NCBI GenBank assembly: GCA_017516765.1
Contig: JAFXBE010000016.1
Location: forward strand, 1-64,000
From: Clostridia bacterium
GTDB taxonomy: Bacteria > Bacillota > Clostridia > Christensenellales > Aristaeellaceae
Reading direction: 5' to 3'
DNA: 64,000 nucleotides
Translations under genes and position numbers: made by a program
The notes under the pieces: model-generated
Seen by the model: the letters and a program-made list of their open reading frames with translations, nothing else
Databases searched by the model: none
What the model was told of the DNA's origin: nothing
Shown here: positions 8,527 to 16,180 of the stretch, piece after piece
Numbering within the stretch: position 1 is the stretch's first letter
Layout: each line of letters starts with the position of its first letter

Positions 8527-9450
8527 ATGCAAAACACCACCAAAGCTCCCTCGGCAGCCGAAAAGAAGCCATCCATCTGGACGGGCGTAAACCGGGTTCG
8601 CATCAGCGATTTTGTGATCGCCTTCGTGATCCTGATCCTCTCCCTTACCTGTATTCTCCCCTTCCTGCACGTAGCGGCAAAGAGTATCTCCTCCAACACG
8701 GCGGTCATGTCCAAGGCGGTCTACCTCTGGCCCAAGGATATCACCTTCGAAGCATACGCCTCCATCTTCCGGGATGGTCAGCTGGTGCATTCCATGTTCT
8801 ACACCATCGGCATCACCCTTGCCTTTACCCTTGTGGGCATGATCGTTACCATCTGCGCCGCCTATCCCCTGAGCATCAAAGGGTTGAAGGGCCGCCCCTT
8901 CTTCGCCTTCTTCCTGATGTTTACCATGTACTTCTCCGCCGGTCTGATCCCCGAATACCTGCTCATGGGCGATCTGAAGCTGCTCAACACCCCCTGGGTG
9001 CTGATCCTGCCCCTGGCTTTCTCCCCCTACAATATGCTGATCATGCGCTCGTTCCTCTCCTCTACCATCCCCGACAGCCTTTACGAGGCCGCCAAGCTGG
9101 ACGGCGCAGATCACTTCCAGATCCTTACCCGGATCGTGCTTCCCCTCTCCAAGCCCATCATCGCCACCCTGTCGCTGTTCTACGCCGTAGGCCGCTGGAA
9201 TGCCTACGCAGATGCCAAGTACTACATTACCAAAAAGGCGCTGCAGCCCCTGCAGTACCTGCTGAGCAACATGGTGCTCTCTTCGGGCACCGACGCCATC
9301 AGCCTGAGCGAAAATGCCGCCGTGGTCTCCACTCCCGAGGTACTCCAGGCCGCGACCATCATGTTCGCCACCCTGCCCATCATCATGGTATACCCCTTCG
9401 TGCAGAAGTATTTCGTGAAGGGCGCCATGATCGGCGCGGTAAAGGGCTGA
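8527..9450 (+). CDS. Sugar ABC transporter permease, LplC type
   Basis: A 307-residue permease beginning 14 bp after the upstream stop, with AAAGGAGGG before the ATG. It has six hydrophobic segments, the coupling loop YEAAKLDGADHFQILTRIVLP and the usual ending QKYFVKGAMIGAVKG. It forms the heterodimeric channel with the 7565-8512 product. The following 66 bp contain a TAATGACG/CGTCATTA hairpin (9466-9489) before the binding-protein gene. Confidence 0.93.
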   Translation: MQNTTKAPSAAEKKPSIWTGVNRVRISDFVIAFVILILSLTCILPFLHVAAKSISSNTAVMSKAVYLWPKDITFEAYASIFRDGQLVHSMFYTIGITLAFTLVGMIVTICAAYPLSIKGLKGRPFFAFFLMFTMYFSAGLIPEYLLMGDLKLLNTPWVLILPLAFSPYNMLIMRSFLSSTIPDSLYEAAKLDGADHFQILTRIVLPLSKPIIATLSLFYAVGRWNAYADAKYYITKKALQPLQYLLSNMVLSSGTDAISLSENAAVVSTPEVLQAATIMFATLPIIMVYPFVQKYFVKGAMIGAVKG

Positions 9451-9516
9451 TCCCAACCACGGAATAATGACGGTGGATGAGACGTCATTATCATAAATCA
9501 AAGGAGGAAACTGACT

Positions 9517-11154
9517 ATGAAGCGTATCGTTTCTCTGGTTCTGGCCATGATCATGGTGCTGAGCATGTTCGCCGTTGCGAATGCCGAAGCCGCCACCGGC
9601 ATGGCTGCCTGGGCTCCCTTCGAGGAGACCGTTACCATCACCGTGCCTGTGTACGACCGTGCAAAGGCCGGCTATCCCGCTGTTGACGACAACTACTGGA
9701 CCCAGTGGATCCAGAAGGAATTCGGCGACAAGTACAACATCGATGTGAACTATGTTGCCATTCCCCGCGGCGATGTTATGACCAAGTACAACATGCTCAT
9801 CGCCAACAAGGAAACCCCCACCATCATGATGGAGTATGACTACCCCAAGGTAGCCCAGTGGGCCACCGACGGCGCCATGCAGCCCATCGATCTGGAAGCC
9901 TTCGCAGCCGTTGCTCCCACCTACTACGGCAAGATGGTGGAAAACAACCAGCTGGGCTACACCGCTATGAACGGCGAAAACTACTTCGTCCTGTCCGAGC
10001 GTCCCTACTACAACACCAACTACACCTACTACACCTTCGTCCGTATGGACTGGCTGCGCGCCGTGGGCTATGACCATGTGCCCGCCTCCTACGCCGAGCA
10101 GGTGGATGCCATCAACAAGATCATCAACGCCGGTCTGACCGATCAGGCTCCTCTGGGTCTGGGCGTTCCCTCCGCTGCTTACGTTGCCAACTTCGCTTAC
10201 CACGATGCCGATCTGGTAGAATCCGAGTGGGCACAGCACTGCTCTCTGGGCACCGCCTCCATGACCTGGAAGCCCACCGAGCGCATGCTCAAGCGTCTGA
10301 ACGCTGAGTACAACATGGGCTGGTACTCCTCCGAGTTCGACCTGGCCGAGAACACCGCCGGTGCTGCTGCCGACCAGATGCAGACCGACTTCATCAACGG
10401 CAAGACCTACTCCTACGCCGGCTACATGGCTGCCAACGTGGACTGGCTGAAGGCCTTCTACGACAACAACCCCGGTGCCGAGCTGGCCATCGCTTCCGCC
10501 TACAGTGTGGAAGAAGAAGGCGTTGCCACCGCCCGCAACCGTGCCGACAACCCCTTCGGTATGATCGTCGGCTTCTCCGCTCTGGCTTCCGAAGACCAGC
10601 TGAAGGCTGCCTGGATGCTGATGGAGTGGATGATCCAGCCCGAGAACCTGTTTGTTCTGGAGAACGGCATTGAAGGCACCACCTATGTGATGGGCGAAAA
10701 CAACCTGCCTGTTGTTGACGGCTCCTACATGGGCGACGGCATGCTCAACCACAACATGAACATCGACATGACCTGCCTGGTACACGCCTCCAAGGTCGTG
10801 GGCACCGTGGAAGATTCCATCCGCGCCGTTGCTCCCCAGGGCCTGCCCCAGGATTTCGCCCAGGCGATGATCGACAGCTGGACCACCGGCACCAAGGCCA
10901 TCGCTGACAGCGGCAACGCTTACTCCGACCCCATCTTCGCCGTGGCTATCGAGTCCGAAGCCGAGTACAGCGCCACCCTGCTGTCTCTGTGGCAGGAATA
11001 CTACGCCAAGCTGGTGAAGTGCGATCCCGCCGAGTTCGATGCCCTCTACGCCGACCTGAGCCAGCAGTATCTGGACGCCGGCTACCAGGAGATCATCGAC
11101 GAGCGTCTGGAAGCCTACAACAACGGCCAGACCACCAAGCTGCCCCAGAAGTAA
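9517..11154 (+). CDS. Extracellular sugar-binding protein
   Basis: This 545-residue solute-binding protein is for the 7565-9450 permeases. The signal peptide MKRIVSLVLAMIMVLSMFAVANAEA ends in a signal peptidase I site (ANA) and has no lipobox cysteine. The mature part is rich in aromatic residues (YYNTNYTYYTFVRMDWLR), as expected for a protein that stacks on sugar rings. AAGGAGG precedes the ATG. It resembles the binding protein at 40537-42132 more than those at 2482 and 16181, for example in the shared VYDR/VFDRSIAG opening and the segment WMIQPENLFVLENG versus WMCQPENMFALQNG. A terminator follows 21 bp after the stop. Confidence 0.92.
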   Translation: MKRIVSLVLAMIMVLSMFAVANAEAATGMAAWAPFEETVTITVPVYDRAKAGYPAVDDNYWTQWIQKEFGDKYNIDVNYVAIPRGDVMTKYNMLIANKETPTIMMEYDYPKVAQWATDGAMQPIDLEAFAAVAPTYYGKMVENNQLGYTAMNGENYFVLSERPYYNTNYTYYTFVRMDWLRAVGYDHVPASYAEQVDAINKIINAGLTDQAPLGLGVPSAAYVANFAYHDADLVESEWAQHCSLGTASMTWKPTERMLKRLNAEYNMGWYSSEFDLAENTAGAAADQMQTDFINGKTYSYAGYMAANVDWLKAFYDNNPGAELAIASAYSVEEEGVATARNRADNPFGMIVGFSALASEDQLKAAWMLMEWMIQPENLFVLENGIEGTTYVMGENNLPVVDGSYMGDGMLNHNMNIDMTCLVHASKVVGTVEDSIRAVAPQGLPQDFAQAMIDSWTTGTKAIADSGNAYSDPIFAVAIESEAEYSATLLSLWQEYYAKLVKCDPAEFDALYADLSQQYLDAGYQEIIDERLEAYNNGQTTKLPQK

Positions 11155-11175
11155 TTCTGAAGCGGTAAAAAATTG

Positions 11176-11204
11176 CCGGGGCCCGAAAGGGTCCCGGTTT
11201 TTTT
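11176..11204 (+). terminator. Rho-independent terminator
   Basis: Stem CCGGGGCCC/GGGTCCCGG with a GAAA loop and a run of seven T, 21 bp past the binding-protein stop. Confidence 0.85.
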
Positions 11205-11219
11205 GTGTGTAGAAGGAAC

Positions 11220-11302
11220 GGAAGCGGGGCTCTGCCCCGCACCCCGCCCAAGGGGCTGAGCCCCTTGGGAATCCCGCATATGCGCCCGTTTCACGGGCGC
11301 AG
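11220..11302 (+). repeat. Interspersed repeat family A, copy 1
   Basis: Three consecutive stems: CGGGGCTCTGCCCCG; AAGGGGCTGAGCCCCTT followed by GGGAATCCCGC; then GCGCCCGTTTCACGGGCGC. The same order recurs at about 34905-35030, 56236-56322 and 60398-60480. All copies lie in gene-free DNA past 3' ends of genes. Confidence 0.7.
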
Positions 11303-11311
11303 GGATGATGG

Positions 11312-12016
11312 TTATGAATAGCACAGGATTGGTTCGGCGGTGCTTTTTCTTGTTCCGAAGATGAGATGGAAGGTTGGGTGCTGCAGATCATCGCCGGGGC
11401 GGTGTTGGCAGATCAGTGAATAGCCGTTTTCTTCGAGGGGGTACGCTCCTGCCAGCTTGGGCAGGAGTTGCAGGGCTGCCGCAAGCAGGTCTAAGGATGG
11501 CGTTGTTTGTTCTGAACCAAGACTTTGGATGTTGGGCTGCAGGATCAGATGGAGATCATACGCCGGTGAGGAAGGACGGTATACATGAATGAAACGGTTG
11601 CTGTATTCCTCCGATTCCTGCAATTCCTGTACTGTTTCGCTTACCAGCTCCTGCCCGGTGAACAGATGGAAATGCACCTGACCCACCTCCTGCCGCCTGC
11701 CGCCGTTGGCAACAAGGGTAAAACCGTTACGGTATGCCTCATGGTGCGTTGCCAGATACGCAACTGCTTTCCAAAGCTCTGCCCCATACACCGCATGTTT
11801 CTCCTGCGCCAGTTCCGTCAGATCGGCAATGGGCTTTCTTGGCGAGAGAATCACGTGGTTCGGGTAAGCAGGACAGGGATGTTCCATGACAAGGACCCGT
11901 TCTGAGCAGTACAGCTTCTTTCCCGGGATCGCCCATGGGCAGAAGCGGAACGCACTCCCCACCGCCTTACCCATCCATTTGCTTTTTGCCAGTCGGAACA
12001 GAAGCTGCTTTACCAC
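11312..12016 (-). CDS. HIT-like (histidine triad) family protein
   Basis: This is a 234-residue protein with a HIT-like core. Residues in the first half (KLYCSERVLVMEHPCPAYPNHVILSPRKPIADL) match the substrate-binding strand region, and VGQVHFHLFTG carries the HIT loop. The first histidine of the usual H-x-H-x-H is glutamine here (Q-V-H-F-H). A C-terminal extension (DLQHPTFHLIFG) follows. HIT proteins are nucleotidyl hydrolases or transferases; the exact substrate is unknown. The GTG at 12016 is chosen because GGGGAGGG precedes it and a TTGCTA-17-TATGCT promoter lies at 12053-12081. The longer reading frame would start inside the neighbouring terminator. Confidence 0.7.
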   Translation of the reverse strand: MVKQLLFRLAKSKWMGKAVGSAFRFCPWAIPGKKLYCSERVLVMEHPCPAYPNHVILSPRKPIADLTELAQEKHAVYGAELWKAVAYLATHHEAYRNGFTLVANGGRRQEVGQVHFHLFTGQELVSETVQELQESEEYSNRFIHVYRPSSPAYDLHLILQPNIQSLGSEQTTPSLDLLAAALQLLPKLAGAYPLEENGYSLICQHRPGDDLQHPTFHLIFGTRKSTAEPILCYS

Positions 12017-12052
12017 GTTCCACCCTCCCCTTTGCGGTTTGATTCTGTATGG

Positions 12053-12081
12053 AGCATAACACACCCTGCCCACAGTAGCAA
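12053..12081 (-). promoter_or_regulatory. Promoter of the HIT-like gene
   Basis: On the minus strand: TTGCTA (12081-12076), a 17-bp spacer and TATGCT (12058-12053), 37 bp before the GTG start at 12016. It supports the short gene model. Confidence 0.65.
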
Positions 12082-12096
12082 GGGATATACCTGCAA

Positions 12097-12130
12097 CAAA
12101 AAAGGAGCAGGTTGCTGGTCCTGCTCCTTT
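12097..12130 (-). terminator. Terminator of the CE12-GH105 gene
   Basis: Minus strand: perfect AAAGGAGCAGG/CCTGCTCCTTT arms running into TTTTTTG, about 100 bp past the stop at 12226. Confidence 0.85.
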
Positions 12131-12225
12131 GGCGGCGGCGACAGAGAAGAGGAGGGAGAGAACTGCCGCCGTTCCGGGAAGAAATGCTGCTTCGGCAAGC
12201 CGCCGCAGCATGGACTGGTCGTGGT

Positions 12226-13956
12226 TTACAGGGTGATAACGCCCTGCATCAGCTCGGTGATCATCAGGAAGGTAAGGCCCTGACCATACGCCGTGGGGGT
12301 AACGATAATGTCCTTGTAGTGCTGGAGATTGTAGCCCATGCCGGTGCCGCCGGAAACGCCCTGCACCGCGCCGGTCTCGTCGATCTGGTCAAGCACGGCC
12401 TGCGCCGCCAGCTTGCCCATCTCCACATACTTGTCTTCAGTCAGCACGCCCATGCGGATGCCTTTCATAACGCCGTAAGCGATGGCAGCGGTGGCGCTGG
12501 TCTCGCAATAGGTCTCCTCCACATCGATCAGGGTGGTGTAGAGACCGTTTACCCGCTGGTACTTCCACAGCGCCAGCACCTGATCCTGCCATGCGGAGAG
12601 GATCATGCGCATGGCGGCGTTATCCCGCTTGGTAATATCCTTCAGCTCGATAGCAGCGGCGGTGAACCAGGCGTTGCCGCGGGCCCACTTGGCATTGGCG
12701 TAGTTGTGGCGGCGGTCGAAGGTCCAGCCGTGGTAGAACAGACCGGTCACCTGATCCTGCAGGTAGCGCACGTGGATCAGGAACTGGTACTCCGCCTCGT
12801 CGATCCACTCAGGCTTGTTGAGCACAACGCCCGCCTTGGCAAGGAACAGACCCACCATGAACAGGGTATCGCACCAGAGCTGCTGGTAGTGCTTGTTCCA
12901 TACGGTGCAGTGCTGCAGACCGCCGTACTCGGTGCGGGGCATTTCCTCCAGCACCCACTTTGCCCAGCTTTCGATCACGGGCAGATAGGCGGGGTTTTTG
13001 GTCTCGTCGTACAGGCAGGTGAGGGTGAGCACGGGGGCAACGGTATTCACGTTGCGGTGGGGCTTTTCCTCACGGGAGAGCATATCGTCGTACCAGCCGG
13101 TCAGATAATCCAGAATGGACTTGTCGCCGCTCTGCTGATAGGTCTTGTAGATGCCGTAGAGGGCTACGCCGGTGGGCCACTCCCAGTTGTTCATGGTCAG
13201 GTGTCCGCGGGAGGGATCGTTGCCATCGGCACGCTGGAGCATGCCCAGTACCTTATCGGCAATTGCCTTGTAATCCATGATCGTATCTCCTTTCGGATTC
13301 TTCATATACCGCTGGAGGCGGGGCTCCCGGCTCATCATATCGGCGATCAGGGAGGCGATGCACTCTGCGCCGTACGCGTTGAAATGGGTGGGGTCGTCGT
13401 GCCCGTCGGGGAAATCCGGGTTCTCGCCGGGCTCCAGATGCACGAACAGCTTGCCGGTATCGGCTCTGCCAAGGCTTTCGTAAAGGGCGCGGCTCTTCAT
13501 CTTCAGATCAAGGAAGGGGACATTCAGTTCCCCTGCCACCTTGGCTGCAGCGGCGGGGTATTCGCCATGGGTGTAGAGCAGATCGTTCTCGCCCACATAC
13601 AGCCTGCGGCTGACAGGGCTCAGGATCACAGGCAGTGCACCTTTTTCCATGGCGGTATGGCAGTACATACGCAGAAAATCCTGATAGGAGCTGTCCGGGT
13701 CGGTATGCAGGGTGGGATCCTTCTTCTCGTCGTTGTGACCGAACTGGATCATCAGCACATCGCCGGGCTTCATGCCCTCGCGGACGGGATCGAAGCGGCC
13801 TTCATCCACAAAACTGCGGGTGCTTCGGCCGCTCATGGCGTGGTTCTGTACCTTCACGCCCTCTCTGAGAAACTTGGGCAGCGCCCAGCCCCAGCCACGG
13901 AACGGCGGCTTGTTATCTTCTACGGTAGAATCGCCGATGATATAGACGGTGGGCAT
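12226..13956 (-). CDS. Fusion: CE12 rhamnogalacturonan acetylesterase + GH105 unsaturated rhamnogalacturonyl hydrolase
   Basis: A 576-residue cytoplasmic two-domain protein. Residues 1-220 are a CE12 SGNH esterase: YIIGDSTVEDN with nucleophile S10, FGHNDEKKD as the oxyanion/N block at 72-80, and DPTHFNAYGA with D188 and H191. Residues 227-576 are a GH105 domain (YteR kind) with WCDTLFM (D363 is the likely acid) and WARGNAWF. GH105 enzymes remove unsaturated galacturonate from rhamnogalacturonan lyase products, and CE12 removes acetyls from the same chain. AAAGGAGCCACC precedes the ATG at 13956. A second strong site, AAAGGAG, precedes the in-frame ATG at 13278 exactly at the domain junction, so free GH105 may also be made. 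Confidence 0.9.
   Translation of the reverse strand: MPTVYIIGDSTVEDNKPPFRGWGWALPKFLREGVKVQNHAMSGRSTRSFVDEGRFDPVREGMKPGDVLMIQFGHNDEKKDPTLHTDPDSSYQDFLRMYCHTAMEKGALPVILSPVSRRLYVGENDLLYTHGEYPAAAAKVAGELNVPFLDLKMKSRALYESLGRADTGKLFVHLEPGENPDFPDGHDDPTHFNAYGAECIASLIADMMSREPRLQRYMKNPKGDTIMDYKAIADKVLGMLQRADGNDPSRGHLTMNNWEWPTGVALYGIYKTYQQSGDKSILDYLTGWYDDMLSREEKPHRNVNTVAPVLTLTCLYDETKNPAYLPVIESWAKWVLEEMPRTEYGGLQHCTVWNKHYQQLWCDTLFMVGLFLAKAGVVLNKPEWIDEAEYQFLIHVRYLQDQVTGLFYHGWTFDRRHNYANAKWARGNAWFTAAAIELKDITKRDNAAMRMILSAWQDQVLALWKYQRVNGLYTTLIDVEETYCETSATAAIAYGVMKGIRMGVLTEDKYVEMGKLAAQAVLDQIDETGAVQGVSGGTGMGYNLQHYKDIIVTPTAYGQGLTFLMITELMQGVITL
13276..13295 (-). promoter_or_regulatory. Internal ribosome-binding site and start codon at the domain junction
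   Basis: On the minus strand AAAGGAGATACGATC runs directly into ATG (13278) and the MDYKAIADKVLG start of GH105, without an intervening stop codon. The site codes for PKGDTI in the fusion. It is as strong as the upstream ribosome-binding site. Confidence 0.6.
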
Positions 13957-14002
13957 GGCGGTGGCTCCTTTCCGGTGTGAACGTGCATTTTTTGGCATAT
14001 TT

Positions 14003-14008
14003 ATTATA
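14003..14008 (-). promoter_or_regulatory. -10 element of the CE12-GH105 gene
   Basis: Minus-strand TATGCTATAAT, with TATAAT at 14008-14003, about 47 bp before the start codon. No good -35 is visible at 17 bp, consistent with the activator site at 14034-14072 lying directly upstream. Confidence 0.5.
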
Positions 14009-14033
14009 GCATACTGTCCCTGATGAAACTTCT

Positions 14034-14072
14034 CAAAAACATGTGACAATCATGCAAAAACAACCACTGAGC
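14034..14072 (+). promoter_or_regulatory. Putative AraC-type operator, second bipartite copy
   Basis: CAAAAACATGTGACAAT (from 14034) and CAAAAACAACCACTGAGC (from 14055) start exactly 21 bp apart, as do the half-sites at 301 and 322. The first half resembles 301-317 with one base deleted. It sits between the divergent CE12-GH105 and deacetylase genes and could serve both. Confidence 0.55.
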
Positions 14073-14133
14073 AGGGAAAGCGCAACCGTTGGCGAATGTT
14101 ATGGGCAAAAGCTCCTATGGAGGAGGAAACAAG

Positions 14134-14934
14134 ATGAATAAGGTATATTGCGCTTTTCCCGGCGGCAGGCACAAAGCCCTGACCATGAGCTACGACGACG
14201 GCAAGCAGCAGGATCGGCGATTAGTGAGCATTTTCAACCAAAACGGCATCAAGGGCACTTTCCATCTGAACAGCGGCATCTTTCACGACCCGGAGAGGAT
14301 CAAACCCGAAGAGATGCCCACCCTCTACGAGGGGCACGAAGTTGCCTGCCACACCGTGACCCACCCCACCATCGAACGCTGCCCCATGCCCGAGGTGATC
14401 TACGAGGTGCTGGACGACCGCAAGGCTCTGGAAGCCATCATGCATTATCCCGTGCGGGGTCTCAGCTACCCAAACGGTTCCCTGTCGGATGATATCGTTG
14501 CCATGCTGCCCCATACCGGCATCCGCTACAGCCGTATGGTGGGCAACACCGATGGTTTTGCCATCCCCGCCGATCCATACCGGTGGATGGCCACCTGCCA
14601 CCACAACCACCGCCTGATGGAGCTGGGTGAGCAGTTCCTTTCCCTGCACAAGCAGCAGTATCTCTATCTGATGTATGTCTGGGGCCACAGCTACGAATTT
14701 GACCTGATGGACAACTGGCAGCTGATAGAGGATTTCTGCCGCATGATGGGCGGGAAGGATGATATCTGGTACTGCACCAACATCCAACTGATGGATTGTC
14801 TGGACGATTTCAAGCGGCTGCAATTCGCCGCTGATCATTCTTTCGTTTATAACCCAAACGCCCGGGACTGCTGGATCCGTGTTCGAAACACCGATTCCGT
14901 ATGCATCCCTGCCGGGCAGACCGTAACACTGTAA
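14134..14934 (+). CDS. Polysaccharide deacetylase family protein (CE4/NodB-like)
   Basis: A 266-residue cytoplasmic protein with the NodB-type motifs: MSYDDG (D21, D22), HEVACHTVTH (metal ligands H73 and H77), LSYPNG and WGHSYEFD. These enzymes remove N- or O-acetyl groups with a divalent metal. The ATG at 14134 follows GGAGGAAAC; the upstream ATG lacks a site. It is the first gene of a pair with the PL22-like lyase (14948), divergent from the CE12-GH105 gene and near the shared operator, so removal of acetyl groups from pectic oligosaccharides is plausible. There is no signal peptide, which argues against a role on the cell wall. Confidence 0.82.
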   Translation: MNKVYCAFPGGRHKALTMSYDDGKQQDRRLVSIFNQNGIKGTFHLNSGIFHDPERIKPEEMPTLYEGHEVACHTVTHPTIERCPMPEVIYEVLDDRKALEAIMHYPVRGLSYPNGSLSDDIVAMLPHTGIRYSRMVGNTDGFAIPADPYRWMATCHHNHRLMELGEQFLSLHKQQYLYLMYVWGHSYEFDLMDNWQLIEDFCRMMGGKDDIWYCTNIQLMDCLDDFKRLQFAADHSFVYNPNARDCWIRVRNTDSVCIPAGQTVTL

Positions 14935-14947
14935 GGAGGTATCCCCC

Positions 14948-15958
14948 ATGATCGAGTACCGCGACCCCATTACCGGCTATCTGGTGCGCCGCTACACCGA
15001 AGGCCCGGAACGCAATGCCAAGCTCTACTTCACCACCGAAAATTTCTCCACCGATGATCAATACTTCTACTTCAACAAGGATGTGGAAGGCGGACAGGAG
15101 ACCCACCGTGTCGCGCTTGCCAGCGGCGAGGTGACCCGGGTGACCGACAAGGCGTACAGCGGCTTTGCCCTTGACCGGGAAAAGAACATTGCCTATGTAT
15201 GCCGCAACGAGACCGAAGTCTTTGCCGTGGATCTTTCCACCAACGAACTGACCAAAGTAGGCGATCTGCCTGCGGGCGGCAAGATCACCGGGCATCTGAC
15301 CAGCGCCGATACCGGGCGCATTGCCTGCAGCTATCACCTTGCCAACAAGATCTATGCCCTGGTGATCCTGGATCCCGGCAAGGAAGCGGAGATCGTCTAC
15401 CAAAGCGATTACCGTCTGGGCCATGCCCAGATCTGCCCCAGCGATGAAAACCTGATCTTCTATATCCACGAGACCGAAGGTGATGCCTTCCAGCGCACCT
15501 TTATGTGCGATGTGAAGGAGCATTATGTGCGCCCATGGTATGTGGAGCACCCCAACGAGTGGATCACCCACGAGGTATGGGCAGCCGACGGCACCGAAAT
15601 GGCCTTTATGAAGCTCCACGGCAACATTCTGATCGGCGACAAGGACGGCAGACACTTCGACCACGCCGCCTACAGCGAGCAGCTGCTCCATCCCTGCCTG
15701 AGCCGGGACAAGAAATGGCTGGTAGCCGACCGCATCAGCTATCTGGGCGTTACCGTGCAAGAGGGCATCGTGCTCATCGAGCGCGCCACCGGCAAGCAGA
15801 AGCTGATCGCCACCACCGGCAGTTGCAAGACCGGCGCAGATCACCAGCACCCCTCCTTCAACCGTGCAGGCAATATGGTGCTGTTCAGCAACCCGGACAG
15901 GAATGGTATTGCGCAGGTATGCACCATCGATCTGGAACAGGTGATGAAAGACTGGTGA
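14948..15958 (+). CDS. Oligogalacturonate lyase-like protein (PL22 seven-bladed propeller)
   Basis: This 336-residue cytoplasmic protein is built of repeated beta-propeller blades (YFYFNKDVEGGQETHRVAL, AYVCRNETEVFAVDL, HQHPSFNRAGNMVLFSNPDRNG). The HAQICPSDENLIFYIHE segment and the final HPSFN..VLFSN blade resemble PL22 oligogalacturonide lyases, which cleave short pectic oligomers by beta-elimination. It is somewhat shorter than the roughly 385-residue family average. AAGGAGG precedes the ATG, 13 bp after the deacetylase stop, so the two are co-transcribed. The family is likely. The substrate (oligogalacturonate or a rhamnogalacturonan disaccharide) is not shown by the sequence. Confidence 0.8.
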   Translation: MIEYRDPITGYLVRRYTEGPERNAKLYFTTENFSTDDQYFYFNKDVEGGQETHRVALASGEVTRVTDKAYSGFALDREKNIAYVCRNETEVFAVDLSTNELTKVGDLPAGGKITGHLTSADTGRIACSYHLANKIYALVILDPGKEAEIVYQSDYRLGHAQICPSDENLIFYIHETEGDAFQRTFMCDVKEHYVRPWYVEHPNEWITHEVWAADGTEMAFMKLHGNILIGDKDGRHFDHAAYSEQLLHPCLSRDKKWLVADRISYLGVTVQEGIVLIERATGKQKLIATTGSCKTGADHQHPSFNRAGNMVLFSNPDRNGIAQVCTIDLEQVMKDW

Positions 15959-16012
15959 CCCTTGGTTCTGCCCTTGGCAGACAACACAGCATATAACAGA
16001 TACACAAGCAGG

Positions 16013-16054
16013 CAGCCCGCAGAGAACGATCTTCTCTGCGGGCTGCTCTTGTTT
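16013..16054 (+). terminator. Terminator of the deacetylase-PL22 pair
   Basis: Perfect 14-bp arms CAGCCCGCAGAGAA/TTCTCTGCGGGCTG followed by CTCTTGTTTG. Confidence 0.75.
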
Positions 16055-16094
16055 GTGTCGGTTTTTCTTACTTACGGCAAGTCTTTATTGCACA

Positions 16095-16125
16095 GAAAAG
16101 GGAGACCGACTTACGTCGGTCTCCC
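16095..16125 (-). terminator. Terminator of the third transporter operon
   Basis: Arms GGGAGACCGAC/GTCGGTCTCCC; on the minus strand the stem is followed by TTTTC. It lies 55 bp past the binding-protein stop at 16181. Confidence 0.75.
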
Positions 16126-16180
16126 CGATCCAGTTACTTAATGCTTACGCATTTTGTACCGGTTGGTTGGTAATCAGTAA

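Noticed and set aside
12112-13980. 622-codon + strand frame opposite the CE12-GH105 gene
   Set aside because: Low-complexity shadow translation; the minus-strand frame has clear CE12 and GH105 motifs, promoter and terminator.
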